From Desulfobacterales bacterium (GTDB lineage: Bacteria; Desulfobacterota; Desulfobacteria; Desulfobacterales; JAHEIW01): 64,000 nucleotides of DNA. The position numbers were made by a program, and so were the translations under genes. Position 1 is the first letter of the stretch. The number at the start of each line of letters is the position of its first letter. This document shows, piece by piece, positions 23,218 to 32,606 of the stretch. The notes below the pieces were generated by a model. The model saw only the letters and a list, made by a program, of their open reading frames with translations, did not search any database and was not told where the DNA came from. The DNA lies in assembly GCA_030145015.1 (NCBI GenBank), contig JAQYWI010000003.1, forward strand, positions 1 through 64,000, written 5' to 3'.

Positions 23218-24174
23218 ATGAAAGGAGCAAAAGCACGAATGGCAGAAAAAGCTTTCGAGCCGACCGGCATGATGGGGCCGCAGATTTTCGGACTGCCGAT
23301 TGATCGGGAAACGCTGTTTTCCAATCACAAAAGTATATATAAAAAGCGCATTGAAAATCGACAGCGCAAATTAATTGTCAAATTGACATTTCTGAAGCCT
23401 TTTTTAAAACAAGGCGAGAAAATTTTACAGGTTTCGACCGGATATTCACCGATAACATCCCTGGCCCAATTTGCAACCGGGTTTTTATTTGTTTATCTGA
23501 AACGATCTGTGTTTGTATTTACCAATTACCGTATTTTTCATGTGCCCACGACCCCAAACTACAAATTTAAAAACGCCATCACTCAAATACACTATGATGG
23601 TTGTCGTTCCATTACCCTGAAGGGAGGGACACTGGTTGTCCAGTATGCAAAATTCGGTAAGGTGGAAAAATTTAGGGCCATCGGGCTTTCGGAAAGAAGA
23701 AAAATCAGGGCGCTGCTTAAGAGCAAGCCGCTGTCGGGGACCAAAGCCAAGTTAGGCGAGCGCGTCCACCTCTGTCCGCAATGTACCCATCCGCTATCGT
23801 CCGGAAAGTATGTCTGTGAATCCTGTCAGCTGAAGTTTAAAAATAAGATTGTGGCCTATATTATTGCCATCCTTATTCCGGGAGGGGGCTATTTCTATAC
23901 GCGCTATTATTTAATCGGGCTGCTTAATGCGATTGTGGAAATATTTTTGCTGGCCTACATTGTTGTGATCCGGGAAGACGTGCTGAATAAGGTTGAGGGC
24001 AGCATGATCTATCTGACGGTGCTGGGTGCCGTTTTCCTGGCCGTAAAAATTATTTCCGTTATTCATTCTACTCATTTTATCGAGGAATTTATCCCCCGGA
24101 AAAAACAAATCCAAACCAATCCCGCCGCTGCCAAACCTCGGCCCCAAAACCAGGAGGAAGAAAACAGCAAATAG
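23218..24174 (+). CDS. Membrane protein with zinc ribbon, unknown function
   Basis: A 318-residue protein (311 if it starts at the ATG at 23239, which has AAAGGAG twelve bases upstream). The first 180 residues look like a PH-like beta domain with one hydrophobic segment (FATGFLFVYL) and VFVFTNYRIFHVP. A zinc ribbon follows: CPQC..CESC near residues 183-204. Two or three membrane helices come next (IVAYIIAILIPGGGYFYTRYY, LLNAIVEIFLLAYIVVI, IYLTVLGAVFLAVKIISVI), then a charged tail. The arrangement suggests an integral protein with its ribbon in the cytoplasm. I do not know its role. Confidence 0.65.
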   Translation: MKGAKARMAEKAFEPTGMMGPQIFGLPIDRETLFSNHKSIYKKRIENRQRKLIVKLTFLKPFLKQGEKILQVSTGYSPITSLAQFATGFLFVYLKRSVFVFTNYRIFHVPTTPNYKFKNAITQIHYDGCRSITLKGGTLVVQYAKFGKVEKFRAIGLSERRKIRALLKSKPLSGTKAKLGERVHLCPQCTHPLSSGKYVCESCQLKFKNKIVAYIIAILIPGGGYFYTRYYLIGLLNAIVEIFLLAYIVVIREDVLNKVEGSMIYLTVLGAVFLAVKIISVIHSTHFIEEFIPRKKQIQTNPAAAKPRPQNQEEENSK

Positions 24175-24248
24175 AAGATAGATGGCCGAAGACGGGTGTT
24201 TCATTTCTGTTCTCTGTCATCTGTTTTCTGACTTCTGACTTCTGTCCC

Positions 24249-25298
24249 TTATCTGTTCCACGAGAACAGGGAAGCCCCTAAAGTCAAAAAACCGAGCGTC
24301 ATCAGCGTTAGGACAATGATCTCCGGTCCCACCTCGATCAATCCGGCCCCGTCATGCATCACCTTGCGGGCGGCGGTCAGCATGTGCGTCAGCGGGAAAA
24401 TTTTAGCCGAACTTTTTACCCACTGAGGTGCGCCTTCCAGCGAAAACCAGACCTCGGATAAAAACATCATCGGCCAGGAGATAAAATTAAGAATTCCGGT
24501 CGTGAATTCTTCACTGGTTCCCCTGGAAGCCAGCACCAATCCCAGGGAGGTCAGACTCAGGCTGCCGAGGAAGAAAATTATAAACAAATCCAGATATGAG
24601 CCTTGCACCCTGAATGAAAAAATAAGATCGCAACCCGTCCAGACAATCACCAGGGTGAACATGAGCAGAAAGATACGCGAAATGGCCTGGGCCGTTAAAT
24701 ATTCAAATGCATTTAAAGGCGTCGCTTTCAGGCGCTTTAACACCCCGTTTTTACGATAGCGCACGACAACGTATCCCACTCCCCAGAGGGCGCTGAACAT
24801 CATGTTCATCGCCAGGATGCCCGGGAACAGCCAGTCGATATAACGGACCGCACTTCCCTGTATCTCTCTTTTTTCAGCATTGAGTTTGCTTTCGACCGTA
24901 ACAAGGCTGGCTTTAAACATTTGCTCGACGACGTATCCTTTGGGCGAAGCATCGCTGACCCAGTATTGATGAGGTCCATTGCCGGTTTTTAACAAAAAAT
25001 CAATTCGGTGATGCCTTAGCTTTTCCAATCCGTCTACTGCATTGGGAAACCCGATAAATTTGAGATATTGCATATCTTTAAAGCGCTGCGGGATGTTGAG
25101 TTCCGCAACCGAAACCTGCTTTGTTTCGGATGGAAATATACCGATTTTATATTCGGTATAGGACTTGCCGCCAAAGATAATGCCGAACCCGGCGACCAGC
25201 AGAAACGGAAATAAAAAATTCCAGCCGAATGCCGAATGGTCGCGGAAGAACTCATAATTTCTGGCCTTAAAGATGGCCCACAGTCGCTTAAAGCTCAT
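24249..25298 (-). CDS. ABC-2 type transporter permease
   Basis: A 349-residue permease with one N-terminal membrane helix (WNFLFPFLLVAGFGIIFGG), a periplasmic domain of about 120 residues, and five C-terminal helices, the standard ABC-2 form. MMFSALWGVGYVVVRYRKNGVLKRLKATPL is the conserved ABC-2 segment. It starts two bases after the ATPase stop, so the two are coupled. The substrate is unknown, with drugs, lipids or polysaccharide all possible. Confidence 0.85.
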   Translation of the reverse strand: MSFKRLWAIFKARNYEFFRDHSAFGWNFLFPFLLVAGFGIIFGGKSYTEYKIGIFPSETKQVSVAELNIPQRFKDMQYLKFIGFPNAVDGLEKLRHHRIDFLLKTGNGPHQYWVSDASPKGYVVEQMFKASLVTVESKLNAEKREIQGSAVRYIDWLFPGILAMNMMFSALWGVGYVVVRYRKNGVLKRLKATPLNAFEYLTAQAISRIFLLMFTLVIVWTGCDLIFSFRVQGSYLDLFIIFFLGSLSLTSLGLVLASRGTSEEFTTGILNFISWPMMFLSEVWFSLEGAPQWVKSSAKIFPLTHMLTAARKVMHDGAGLIEVGPEIIVLTLMTLGFLTLGASLFSWNR

Positions 25299-25300
25299 GG

Positions 25301-26185
25301 TTATTCTCGCAGCTTGCGTCCGGTGAGGTTTAAAAACACGGATTCCAGATTGGGTGAGCGCACCGTGATGTCCGATAAATCGACATCATGGGAGATCAAT
25401 TGCTCCAAGCATTGATTGACATCATCGGTCTTAATTTCGATGGTGTCTTTTACTTCACGAACCGGCAGCGGGAAGCTGTTTGTTTTAAGAGCATAACGCT
25501 CCCGGGGGAGAACCAAGGTAATCCCGCGGCTGTATTGTCGAATAAGCGCATCGGGTGATCCCTGAGCGATAATTTTGCCGTAGTCCATAATGGCCACTTC
25601 ATCACAGAGATGCTGCGCCTCTTCCATGTAATGGGTGGTCAAAATGAGTGTTTTACCTTCGGCTTTGATTCCCTGGATTAGATCCCATAAATTCCGCCGG
25701 GCCTGGGGATCAAGCCCGGTGGAAGGCTCATCTAAAAAGAGTAGTTCGGGCCGGTTAATCAGGGCCAGGGCCAGCAGGAATCGCTGGCGTTGTCCGCCCG
25801 ATATTTTGTCGTTGTATTGATCGAGAAATTCACCGAGTCGGCACAGCTCCACGAGTTCTTCAATCGTGTTGGTCTTTGTGAAAAGGCTTTGAAAAGTTTG
25901 CAAGGTTTCGCGAACGGTCAGAAGATTTAACAGGGCCGTGCTCTGAAACTGAATTCCGACTTCTTCTCTAAATGATGATGAGCGGGATTTTCCTTTGTAA
26001 AGGATCTCGCCGGCTGTCGGCGGTACTACATCTTCAATGACTTCAATTGTTGTGGTCTTGCCGGCGCCGTTAGGACCCAGCAGACCAAAACAGACACCCT
26101 GTCGGATGGCAAAGCTGACCCCATCAACCGCAACCACAGCATCATATTTTTTTACCAGATTTTTGACTTCGAGGATGGGTTCCAT
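25301..26185 (-). CDS. ABC transporter ATP-binding protein
   Basis: A 294-residue ATPase with Walker A GPNGAGKTT, Q-loop VGIQFQ, signature ISGGQRQR, Walker B LLFLDEPSTGLDP and switch LTTHYMEE. A C-terminal extension of about 80 residues is typical of DrrA/CcmA-like exporters. It pairs with the permease encoded two bases downstream. Upstream lies a long hairpin repeat (26191-26387) starting six bases before its start codon, an unusually close approach. Confidence 0.9.
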   Translation of the reverse strand: MEPILEVKNLVKKYDAVVAVDGVSFAIRQGVCFGLLGPNGAGKTTTIEVIEDVVPPTAGEILYKGKSRSSSFREEVGIQFQSTALLNLLTVRETLQTFQSLFTKTNTIEELVELCRLGEFLDQYNDKISGGQRQRFLLALALINRPELLFLDEPSTGLDPQARRNLWDLIQGIKAEGKTLILTTHYMEEAQHLCDEVAIMDYGKIIAQGSPDALIRQYSRGITLVLPRERYALKTNSFPLPVREVKDTIEIKTDDVNQCLEQLISHDVDLSDITVRSPNLESVFLNLTGRKLRE

Positions 26186-26190
26186 AATAA

Positions 26191-26387
26191 GGTTTCAGGT
26201 GTCAGTGTTCAGGTGTCAGGAATTATAAGGTTTCAGGTGTCAGCGGTTCAAAAAAACGAATAGGCTGGAAAGCTATGAGGCTATAAGGCTTGGAAGCTCG
26301 CGAGCATCAGAACCTTCAAGCCTCCCAGCCTTCAAGCTATCATCTTTGAGCTATTTGCCTGACACCTGACACCCGACACCTGAAACC
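26191..26387. repeat. Long hairpin repeat (197 bases)
   Basis: The left arm 26191-26220 (GGTTTCAGGTGTCAG..) faces the right arm 26358-26387 (..GACACCTGAAACC) over 30 bases. An inner inverted pair uses GGCTGGAAAGC/AAGCCT..CCAGCC words. It resembles family D in wording (TTTCAGGTGTCAG) but not in order. Confidence 0.7.
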
Positions 26388-26684
26388 ACAAAGATTTATC
26401 TATGATAAACCCTCAGAATAAGATATCAATACTTTTTTGCATCTGATTTCGATTCGGCTCAAAACGTTTTTCCGGGTTGCCATCAGAACGCGGCGAGGGT
26501 TGCGGGCTAAATGGCTTGACATTCTTTTTGTGGCAACTTAGTTTTTCTCTGCGGCATGGGCAAGCAAGCGCTCAACGGGTGAACGGGTAACGGGCTCAAC
26601 CTTTTTGAGACAGCTTCTAATTTGACTAGAGTTGATTTATATCATAAATGAACGCACAAAATTACAGTTTAAAAGGTTAGACTT
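26388..26684. other. Intergenic stretch upstream of mobB
   Basis: No gene, riboswitch or convincing promoter seen. TTGAGACAGCTTCTA near 26605-26620 resembles the right end of a family E element (TTGAGATGGGTTCTA), but no left end was found. CGGGTGAACGGGTAACGGGCTCAACC (26576-26602 region) repeats a word also found near 29400. Confidence 0.4.
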
Positions 26685-27167
26685 ATGGCACCGGTTGTAT
26701 CTATCGTCGGCCGTTCTCAGTCCGGCAAAACCACACTTATCGAAAAGCTGATTCCCGAATTGAAAAAACGCGGATACACAGTCGGCACCATCAAGCATTC
26801 GCACCATAACCCGGACCTTGACCGCTCGGGTAAAGACAGTTCCCGGCATAAGGCCGCAGGTGCCGATATCGTTATTTTTCATTCACCCGGGAAAATTGCC
26901 ATGGTCAGAAATGATGACAGTGGCGACCTGGATAGCCTGTTGGGCTATTTTAATGATGTCGATCTGGTGATCACCGAAGGTTACAAAAAAGGAAACAAAC
27001 CCAAGATTGAAATCGTGCGGTCCGCGCGGCATCGTGAGCCACTGTTAAAAGATGATGCGCTTCTGATTGCGGTGGTGACCGATGTGAATCTTCAATTAAG
27101 CGTCCCTAAATTCGGATTTGAAGATGTTGTGCCCTTGGCCGATATGATCGAAGAAAAATTTTTATGA
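26685..27167 (+). CDS. mobB: Molybdopterin-guanine dinucleotide biosynthesis protein MobB
   Basis: A 160-residue P-loop protein: SIVGRSQSGKTTLIEKLIPEL (Walker A), YTVGTIKHSHH, HKAAGADIVIFHSPGKIA, DLVITEGYKKGNKPKIEIVR. This is the full-length MobB pattern. It binds GTP and helps MobA attach GMP to molybdopterin for molybdenum or tungsten enzymes such as formate dehydrogenases. Its end overlaps the sfsA start by 4 bases (ATGA). Confidence 0.9.
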   Translation: MAPVVSIVGRSQSGKTTLIEKLIPELKKRGYTVGTIKHSHHNPDLDRSGKDSSRHKAAGADIVIFHSPGKIAMVRNDDSGDLDSLLGYFNDVDLVITEGYKKGNKPKIEIVRSARHREPLLKDDALLIAVVTDVNLQLSVPKFGFEDVVPLADMIEEKFL

Positions 27168-27895
27168 ACCTATCTTTATCTGCGAATGCTTGCGGGGGCC
27201 TGGCCTGGCCCGAGCTTATACCGGGTAAACTATTAAAACGTTATAAACGGTTTCTTGCCGATGTGAAGCTGGAAACCGGTGAAATTGTTACAGCGCATTG
27301 CCCCAATACCGGCAGTATGAAGGGGTGTTGTGAACCGGGCCGGCCGGTTTACCTGTCCATGCATGACAATCCCAAACGCAAATACAAATACACCTGGGAA
27401 TTAATCGCCATGCCCGCTTCACTGGTGGGTGTCAATACCCTGGTCCCGAATCGGTTGGTCTACAAATCGATTGTCCAAAAACGGATCCCAGAGTTGTCCG
27501 AATATGACATTATTGCACGGGAAGTCAAAATCAGTGCGCATTCCCGGATTGACCTGATGCTGACCGGCCGCAAAGGGGATCACTGTTATGTAGAAATTAA
27601 AAATTGCACTCTGGTAACCGGAGGCATTGCGCAATTTCCCGATGCCGTTACTTCAAGAGGCCTTAAACATATAAACGAGCTGGAAAAGCTCGCAGAAGAT
27701 GGCCATCGCTGTATGATGTTTTATTTTATCCAGAGAATGGATGCCCAGGCCTTTCGGCCGGCCCACCACATTGATCCCGAGTATAGCCGCGGGCTGCGGC
27801 GGGCGGTTAAAAATGGAATCGAGGTTCTGGCCTACGATGTTCGGATAGACATGCAAGGCATTGAATTAAATCAAAATATTCCCTGTGAGCTGTAA
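27164..27895 (+). CDS. sfsA: Sugar fermentation stimulation protein SfsA homologue
   Basis: A 243-residue SfsA. Landmarks: LLKRYKRFLADVKLETGEIVTAHCPNTGSMKG, then YTWELIAMPASLVGVNTLVPN, REVKISAHSRIDLML, CYVEIKNCTLV, FPDAVTSRGLKHINEL and HIDPEYSRGLRRAVKNGIEVLAYD. The family has a nuclease-like core with D/E-x-K residues (FIxVEIK, here CYVEIKN) and an N-terminal OB fold. Its biological role is uncertain. ATGA overlap with mobB. Confidence 0.92.
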   Translation: MNLSLSANACGGLAWPELIPGKLLKRYKRFLADVKLETGEIVTAHCPNTGSMKGCCEPGRPVYLSMHDNPKRKYKYTWELIAMPASLVGVNTLVPNRLVYKSIVQKRIPELSEYDIIAREVKISAHSRIDLMLTGRKGDHCYVEIKNCTLVTGGIAQFPDAVTSRGLKHINELEKLAEDGHRCMMFYFIQRMDAQAFRPAHHIDPEYSRGLRRAVKNGIEVLAYDVRIDMQGIELNQNIPCEL

Positions 27896-27988
27896 GGGGG
27901 AGGCGTTACAGGGGGTTTGACATCAGCACCAAAATCAGATAGCTTTTATTTTTTTATTGGAAAAATTGAATAAAGGAATTGCGGAGAG

Positions 27989-29350
27989 ATGTCGGGTTTC
28001 TCACTGGAAAATTTGATGTGCCACCGGGACAACCTGGAAATTGTCCTGGACAATCTCAAAGAAGGGATTATTGCCCATGACATGGACCGGCGCATCTTCT
28101 TTTTCAATACTGAAGCCGAACGCATTACCGGTTACAGCCGCGCGGATGTATTAGGCCGGGACTGCCATGAGGCCTTCGGTAGTCCCTTTTGCGGGGAACG
28201 CTGTGTCTTTTGTGAAGATCCGCCCAAACTGGCCGAGAAATCCGAATACACCCTGAACATCAGCACCAAAAGCGGGGAGCAGCGACGCGTCGAGATGACG
28301 GTTACCAGCATGCGGGACGGTGACGACCAGTTTACCGGTGTGCTGACCTCGTTTAGGGATGTTACCGATATTTTTAGTCTTAAAGAGCGCGCCGGGGAAC
28401 TGACCAGTTTTGGCAACATCATCGGCCGTGACAGCAAAATGATAAATCTCTTTAAACAGATCAAAGATGTAGCCGATTATGATTACCCGGTTCACGTATC
28501 CGGTGAAACCGGTACGGGCAAGGAACTGGTGGCTGCGGCCATCCACAGTGAAAGCCGTCGCGGCGGCGCACCGTTTGTACCGATCAACTGCGGGGCCCTG
28601 CCGGAGGGTCTGATTGAAAGTGAGCTTTTCGGACACGTAAAAGGTGCCTTTACCGGTGCCATCCGGGATAAAAAAGGCCGTTTTGAGCTGGCGGATGCCG
28701 GGACCGCGTTTCTGGACGAGGTGACCGAGCTTTCAAATAACATGCAGGCCAAGCTTTTACGTTTTTTGCAGGAAGGCAAATTTGAAAGAGTGGGTGGAGA
28801 ACAAACCATAACCGTCGATGTACGGGTCATCAGCGCCACCAACCAAAACTTGAAAGAAGCGGTTAAACGCGGCAAGTTTCGGGAAGATTTATATTATCGG
28901 CTGAATGTGATACCGGTTGAACTGCCGCCGCTGCGCGATCGCAAAATCGATGTTCCTTTGCTGAGCGAACACTTTTTGCAGGAAGCCCGGGAACGCTATG
29001 GCAAGAAACTTCTTAAGATATCCAGCAAGGCCATGGCGTTGATGCTGGATTACCGCTGGCCGGGAAATGTGCGCGAATTGCAGAACGCCATCCAGTTTGC
29101 CATTGTTAAATCCAGCGGTCGGGTAATTTCTGCCGATGATCTGCCGCTGGAGCTTCGCGATCTTGAAAATATCTGCGTACGGAGAGGCCCGTCCCGCAAG
29201 CTGGATGCGGATTCGGTTCGATCGGCGCTTGAACGAACCGGCGGCAACAAGGTTAAGGCCGCCAAGCTTCTCGGTGTGGGCCGGGCGACGTTATACCGAT
29301 TTTTAGGCGATCACCCGGACTTGCGCGAAACGGTAAATTTACCGTTTTAG
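27989..29350 (+). CDS. Sigma-54-dependent transcriptional activator with PAS domain
   Basis: A 453-residue activator. A PAS domain covers about 13-125, with cysteines C59, C68, C72 and C75 (CHEAFGSPFCGERCVFC) that could hold an Fe-S cluster or metal. The AAA+ domain has Walker A GETGTGKE (172-179), the sigma-54 contact GAFTGA (219-224) and an arginine finger region. The C-terminal Fis-type helix-turn-helix is GGNKVKAAKLLGVGRATLYR. There is no receiver domain, so it senses directly. The ATG is preceded by GGAGAG. Its targets are unknown. Confidence 0.9.
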   Translation: MSGFSLENLMCHRDNLEIVLDNLKEGIIAHDMDRRIFFFNTEAERITGYSRADVLGRDCHEAFGSPFCGERCVFCEDPPKLAEKSEYTLNISTKSGEQRRVEMTVTSMRDGDDQFTGVLTSFRDVTDIFSLKERAGELTSFGNIIGRDSKMINLFKQIKDVADYDYPVHVSGETGTGKELVAAAIHSESRRGGAPFVPINCGALPEGLIESELFGHVKGAFTGAIRDKKGRFELADAGTAFLDEVTELSNNMQAKLLRFLQEGKFERVGGEQTITVDVRVISATNQNLKEAVKRGKFREDLYYRLNVIPVELPPLRDRKIDVPLLSEHFLQEARERYGKKLLKISSKAMALMLDYRWPGNVRELQNAIQFAIVKSSGRVISADDLPLELRDLENICVRRGPSRKLDADSVRSALERTGGNKVKAAKLLGVGRATLYRFLGDHPDLRETVNLPF

Positions 29351-29421
29351 GTTGAGCGCGTTTGCCCGTTAGCCGGGGAAAAATTAAAATCAGACATTTT
29401 CCTATTTTAACGGGCTCAACC
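29349..29421. repeat. Inverted repeat after the sigma-54 activator
   Basis: GGTTGAGC..GCCCGTTA (29350-29371) faces TAACGGGCTCAACC (29408-29421), beginning at the stop codon of the activator gene. The loop is AT-rich. It may work as a terminator-like hairpin or be another REP-like element. Confidence 0.5.
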
Positions 29422-29497
29422 GGCTTAACCAGCCAACCGATAAACATTTATCCGCATCGGGTGTATTGAATGTTGGAAGAAACTTGATAATGGAAAG

Positions 29498-29854
29498 GTG
29501 CTAGATGTGCTTACCCTGGAAGAGTTAAAAAAAGATATTGATTTAATTAATGAGATCGAATGGGAAATGACGCCCGAAGAAGCCGTTAAACAGTATCTGG
29601 AGTGGGGCAATACGGATTGGGGCAGCGGAAAATACGTCATCCGATCCAAAAGCGATTATACGACCTATTTTGTCGTGAATTGCTGGCGCAAGCCCTATTA
29701 TATTTATCTGATCCGCCGAAACTCCGAAGAGGCGCTTGAGCTGGCAAAGTTCGAGCTCCCGGTCCGGTTTGAAAAGGATGTTTGCGAGCTTAAAGGCGTG
29801 TACGCACTGGAAGACGATGCCAAGGCCTGGTTGAAACAAGAACTGGGGGTTTAA
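29498..29854 (+). CDS. DVU0772-like protein of sulfate reducers
   Basis: A 118-residue acidic protein with LTLEELKKDIDLINEIEWEMTPEEAVKQYLEWG, WGSGKYVIRSKSDYTTYFVVNCW and YYIYLIRRNSEEALELAKFELP. I recall this pattern from the DVU0772 family of Desulfovibrio and relatives, of unknown role. GTG at 29498 lies right on the ribosome site; GTG at 29507 is better spaced from GGAAAGG and would remove three residues. It precedes the transketolase genes by 10 bases. Confidence 0.65.
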   Translation: MLDVLTLEELKKDIDLINEIEWEMTPEEAVKQYLEWGNTDWGSGKYVIRSKSDYTTYFVVNCWRKPYYIYLIRRNSEEALELAKFELPVRFEKDVCELKGVYALEDDAKAWLKQELGV

Positions 29855-29864
29855 GGAGATATTT

Positions 29865-30749
29865 ATGGACATTGACAGGATCGAGAGCAGGGAACAGCTG
29901 GATCAGCTGGCCAAAGAATTCCGCTATATTATTACGGATATTATGTGCCGGGCGGGGGGCGGGCACATCGGCGGATCCCTCAGTCTGGTGGAAATTATCA
30001 TCACGCTTTATTTTAGAATCTTGAATCTCAAACCGGACAATCCGCGCTGGGAAGATCGGGACCGCTTCATATTATCCAAAGGACATGCCGGCCCGACCCT
30101 TTATACCGCGCTGGCCTACCGGGGCTATTTTGAAAAAGACGTGCTGCTGACCCTGAATGCCAACGGCACAAATTTGCCGAGTCATGTGGACCAGGTCATC
30201 ACACCCGGCATTGATCAGACCGCGGGTTCGCTGGGTCAGGGATTGTCCTGTGCCAATGGAATCGCCCTGGCCAACAAACTTCAGAAAAGAACAAACAATG
30301 TCTTCTGTGTTGTGGGTGACGGAGAATCCCAGGAGGGGCAGATATGGGAAGCCGCGATGTTTGCGGCCCAGCATAAACTGGATAACCTGGTGGCCATCAC
30401 CGACTACAACAAAATGCAAATCGACGCCGAAGTCGAGCAAATCGTATCACTGGAACCCCTGGTGGATAAATGGCGGGCTTTTGGCTGGGAAGTGTTTGAG
30501 ATGAATGGGCACGATTGGGACGAGATTTATGATACCCTCAACAAGGCCATTGCCGTCAAAGACAAGCCGTCCATGATCGTGGCCCATACGGTCAAGGCCA
30601 GGGGCAACGAGTGTTACGAGAATCGGGTTGAATGCCATTTCATCAATATCCCTGATGAAGACGAGCGCCAGAGGGTCATCGGAGGCGTTTGCACCGACGA
30701 TGCTGGGGAACCGTTCCATTTTAACTGGATTGAAGGAAAAGACGAATGA
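29865..30749 (+). CDS. Transketolase, N-terminal (thiamine diphosphate-binding) subunit
   Basis: A 294-residue split transketolase alpha chain. It has the diphosphate-end binding GHIGGSLS, KGHAGPTLYTAL, the signature GSLGQGLSCANGIALA, and the Mg-ThDP motif VVGDGESQEGQIWEAAMFA with CVVGDGE..N. It transfers two-carbon units in the non-oxidative pentose phosphate pathway in the cytoplasm together with the second subunit. The GGAGATATT site precedes ATG, and its end overlaps the next gene by 4 bases. Confidence 0.9.
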   Translation: MDIDRIESREQLDQLAKEFRYIITDIMCRAGGGHIGGSLSLVEIIITLYFRILNLKPDNPRWEDRDRFILSKGHAGPTLYTALAYRGYFEKDVLLTLNANGTNLPSHVDQVITPGIDQTAGSLGQGLSCANGIALANKLQKRTNNVFCVVGDGESQEGQIWEAAMFAAQHKLDNLVAITDYNKMQIDAEVEQIVSLEPLVDKWRAFGWEVFEMNGHDWDEIYDTLNKAIAVKDKPSMIVAHTVKARGNECYENRVECHFINIPDEDERQRVIGGVCTDDAGEPFHFNWIEGKDE

Positions 30750-31690
30750 ATTTACACGAGAAAGAATTAAGGGCCGTCTATACGGATACAATTATTGAGC
30801 TGATGACCGAAAACAGCAATGTCGTTTGCCTGGAAGCCGACCTGGGAAAATCATCCGGAACGGTTCCCAGGGTTTGGGAAGCGTTTCCGGATCGGTTTTT
30901 TGATGTCGGGGTTGCCGAAGCCAACATGATGAGTATTTCGGCCGGCCTGGCAAACGAGGGATTGGTGCCGTTTTGCGCCACCTTTACACCCTTCGCCACC
31001 CGCCGGGCCTATGATCAGATCACCATTTCAATTGCCTATGCCGAAAACCCGGTAAAAATCGTCGGCACCGCACCGGGTATCACCACAGCCAAAAACGGTG
31101 CCACCCACATGTGCTTTCAGGACCTTGCGATCATGCGCGCCATGCCGAATATGCGCGTTTACTGTCCGGCGGATGTCTATGAACTGCGTTCCATGGTCAG
31201 ATATATGGCCGTCAGCAAGAAACCGGAATACATGCAGCTGATTCGGGAAGTCAAGCCGGCGATATTTGACGAAAGCTATGAATTTGATCCCTATCAGGCC
31301 CGCGTGTTGGATCAGGGATCAGATATAACGGTGGTGACCACCGGTTTGACAACCATATTTGCGCGTGAAGCCGTTGCTATGCTGAAACAGGAAAACATCC
31401 ATGCCGAGCATATCCATTACCCGTCGGTTAAACCGTTTGATGTCGAAACGCTTTTAGAATCCGTCAAGAAAACCAATGCGGTGGTGACCGCTGAAAACCA
31501 GAATGTGATCGGCGGGTTGGGCGGAGCGGTCTGCGAGGTTCTGGCCGAACACCATCCCGTAAAAGTCAAAAGACTGGGTGCTCAGGATCGCTTCGGGGAA
31601 GTGGGCGATGTACCCTACCTGTCGGAAACCCTGGGTTTCAGCGCGCCAGATATTGCCAAAGCCTGTCGTGAGATGCAGGCCGCTAAATAA
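30746..31690 (+). CDS. Transketolase, C-terminal (pyrimidine-binding) subunit
   Basis: A 314-residue transketolase beta chain with VVCLEADLGKSSGT, the conserved FDVGVAEANMMSISAGLANEGL (catalytic glutamate in GVAEA), FATRRAYDQI, MRVYCPADVYE and a C-terminal TPP_C-like domain (ITVVTTGLTTIFAREAV). ATGA-type overlap with the alpha gene shows coupling. The split form is frequent in anaerobes and archaea. Confidence 0.9.
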   Translation: MNLHEKELRAVYTDTIIELMTENSNVVCLEADLGKSSGTVPRVWEAFPDRFFDVGVAEANMMSISAGLANEGLVPFCATFTPFATRRAYDQITISIAYAENPVKIVGTAPGITTAKNGATHMCFQDLAIMRAMPNMRVYCPADVYELRSMVRYMAVSKKPEYMQLIREVKPAIFDESYEFDPYQARVLDQGSDITVVTTGLTTIFAREAVAMLKQENIHAEHIHYPSVKPFDVETLLESVKKTNAVVTAENQNVIGGLGGAVCEVLAEHHPVKVKRLGAQDRFGEVGDVPYLSETLGFSAPDIAKACREMQAAK

Positions 31691-31788
31691 GGATTTCACT
31701 GGATAATGGAAACGCCGACGCATCTTTTTTCACCCCCACCCGGACCTACACCCATCAGGGGGGAGGAGTTGTATTTTCCCTCGGGGTA

Positions 31789-32379
31789 TTAAAATAGAAA
31801 CCCCAGGGCCCCGTGCTCGCGCAGAATATTGAAACCGATCAGGAGCAGAACCACCCCTCCGAGAGCCTCGGCGTAGTGACTCATGCGCGTGAGGCTGCCA
31901 ATCTTTTTTCCCAGGTGCATTCCGGCTGTCGTAAAAGCACCCGCCACCAGACCGATGATTAGGGCCGGCGTCCAGATCGAAACCGAGATCATCGAAAGGC
32001 TCAGGCCGACGGCAAGGGCATCGATACTGGTGGCGACTGACAGCATCACCATAGTCAGACCCCGGGTGGGGTCTTTGCGTTCATTCTCGTCTGTTTCCTT
32101 TTTAAACGCTCCCCGCAACATCCCCTGGGCCACAAAGGCCAGCAGGCCGAAGGCCACCCAGTGATCATAATCTGCGATCCAACCCCGGATGGAGAGGCCG
32201 GCACTCCAGCCGAGCACCGGCATCATGGCCTGGAAGAGGCCAAAATGCCAGGCGAGCCGGAAATTTTGACGGAAACTGATCTTTTTCAGGCTAACGCCGG
32301 CGGCAATCGCCACCGCGAAGGCATCCATGGCCAGGGCCACGGCTATGGCCGAGATATTGAGAAGCTGCACGGGTTGCAC
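31789..32379 (-). CDS. mntP: Manganese efflux pump MntP
   Basis: A 196-residue membrane protein with six helices in two related halves. The conserved acidic motifs are VALAMDAFAVAIAAG and SVATSIDALAVGLSLS, typical of MntP. It exports Mn2+. The 227-base gap upstream holds no recognisable yybP-ykoY (Mn) riboswitch by eye. Confidence 0.9.
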   Translation of the reverse strand: MQPVQLLNISAIAVALAMDAFAVAIAAGVSLKKISFRQNFRLAWHFGLFQAMMPVLGWSAGLSIRGWIADYDHWVAFGLLAFVAQGMLRGAFKKETDENERKDPTRGLTMVMLSVATSIDALAVGLSLSMISVSIWTPALIIGLVAGAFTTAGMHLGKKIGSLTRMSHYAEALGGVVLLLIGFNILREHGALGFLF

Positions 32380-32606
32380 CTCAAAAAATCGAGAATTAAA
32401 TTAGGCAAAGTATTTAGGGCTTCGCCAAGCAGGCGGCGGTGAAAATAGATCCACAGTCAAAATGCGTCGATATAGCATATTATTGACCTTAATAAAACAG
32501 CGAACAACATTTTCCGAAGGCAATTTCCCTCACAGGAAGTGCTATTTTCACTCTTGGTCGCGATAGCAGATTTTGACTATTAATATCTCATTATTAAGTT
32601 ACTTTT

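Noticed and set aside
32380..32606. Possible manganese (yybP-ykoY) riboswitch before mntP
   Set aside because: The conserved loops of that riboswitch were not found on the minus strand.
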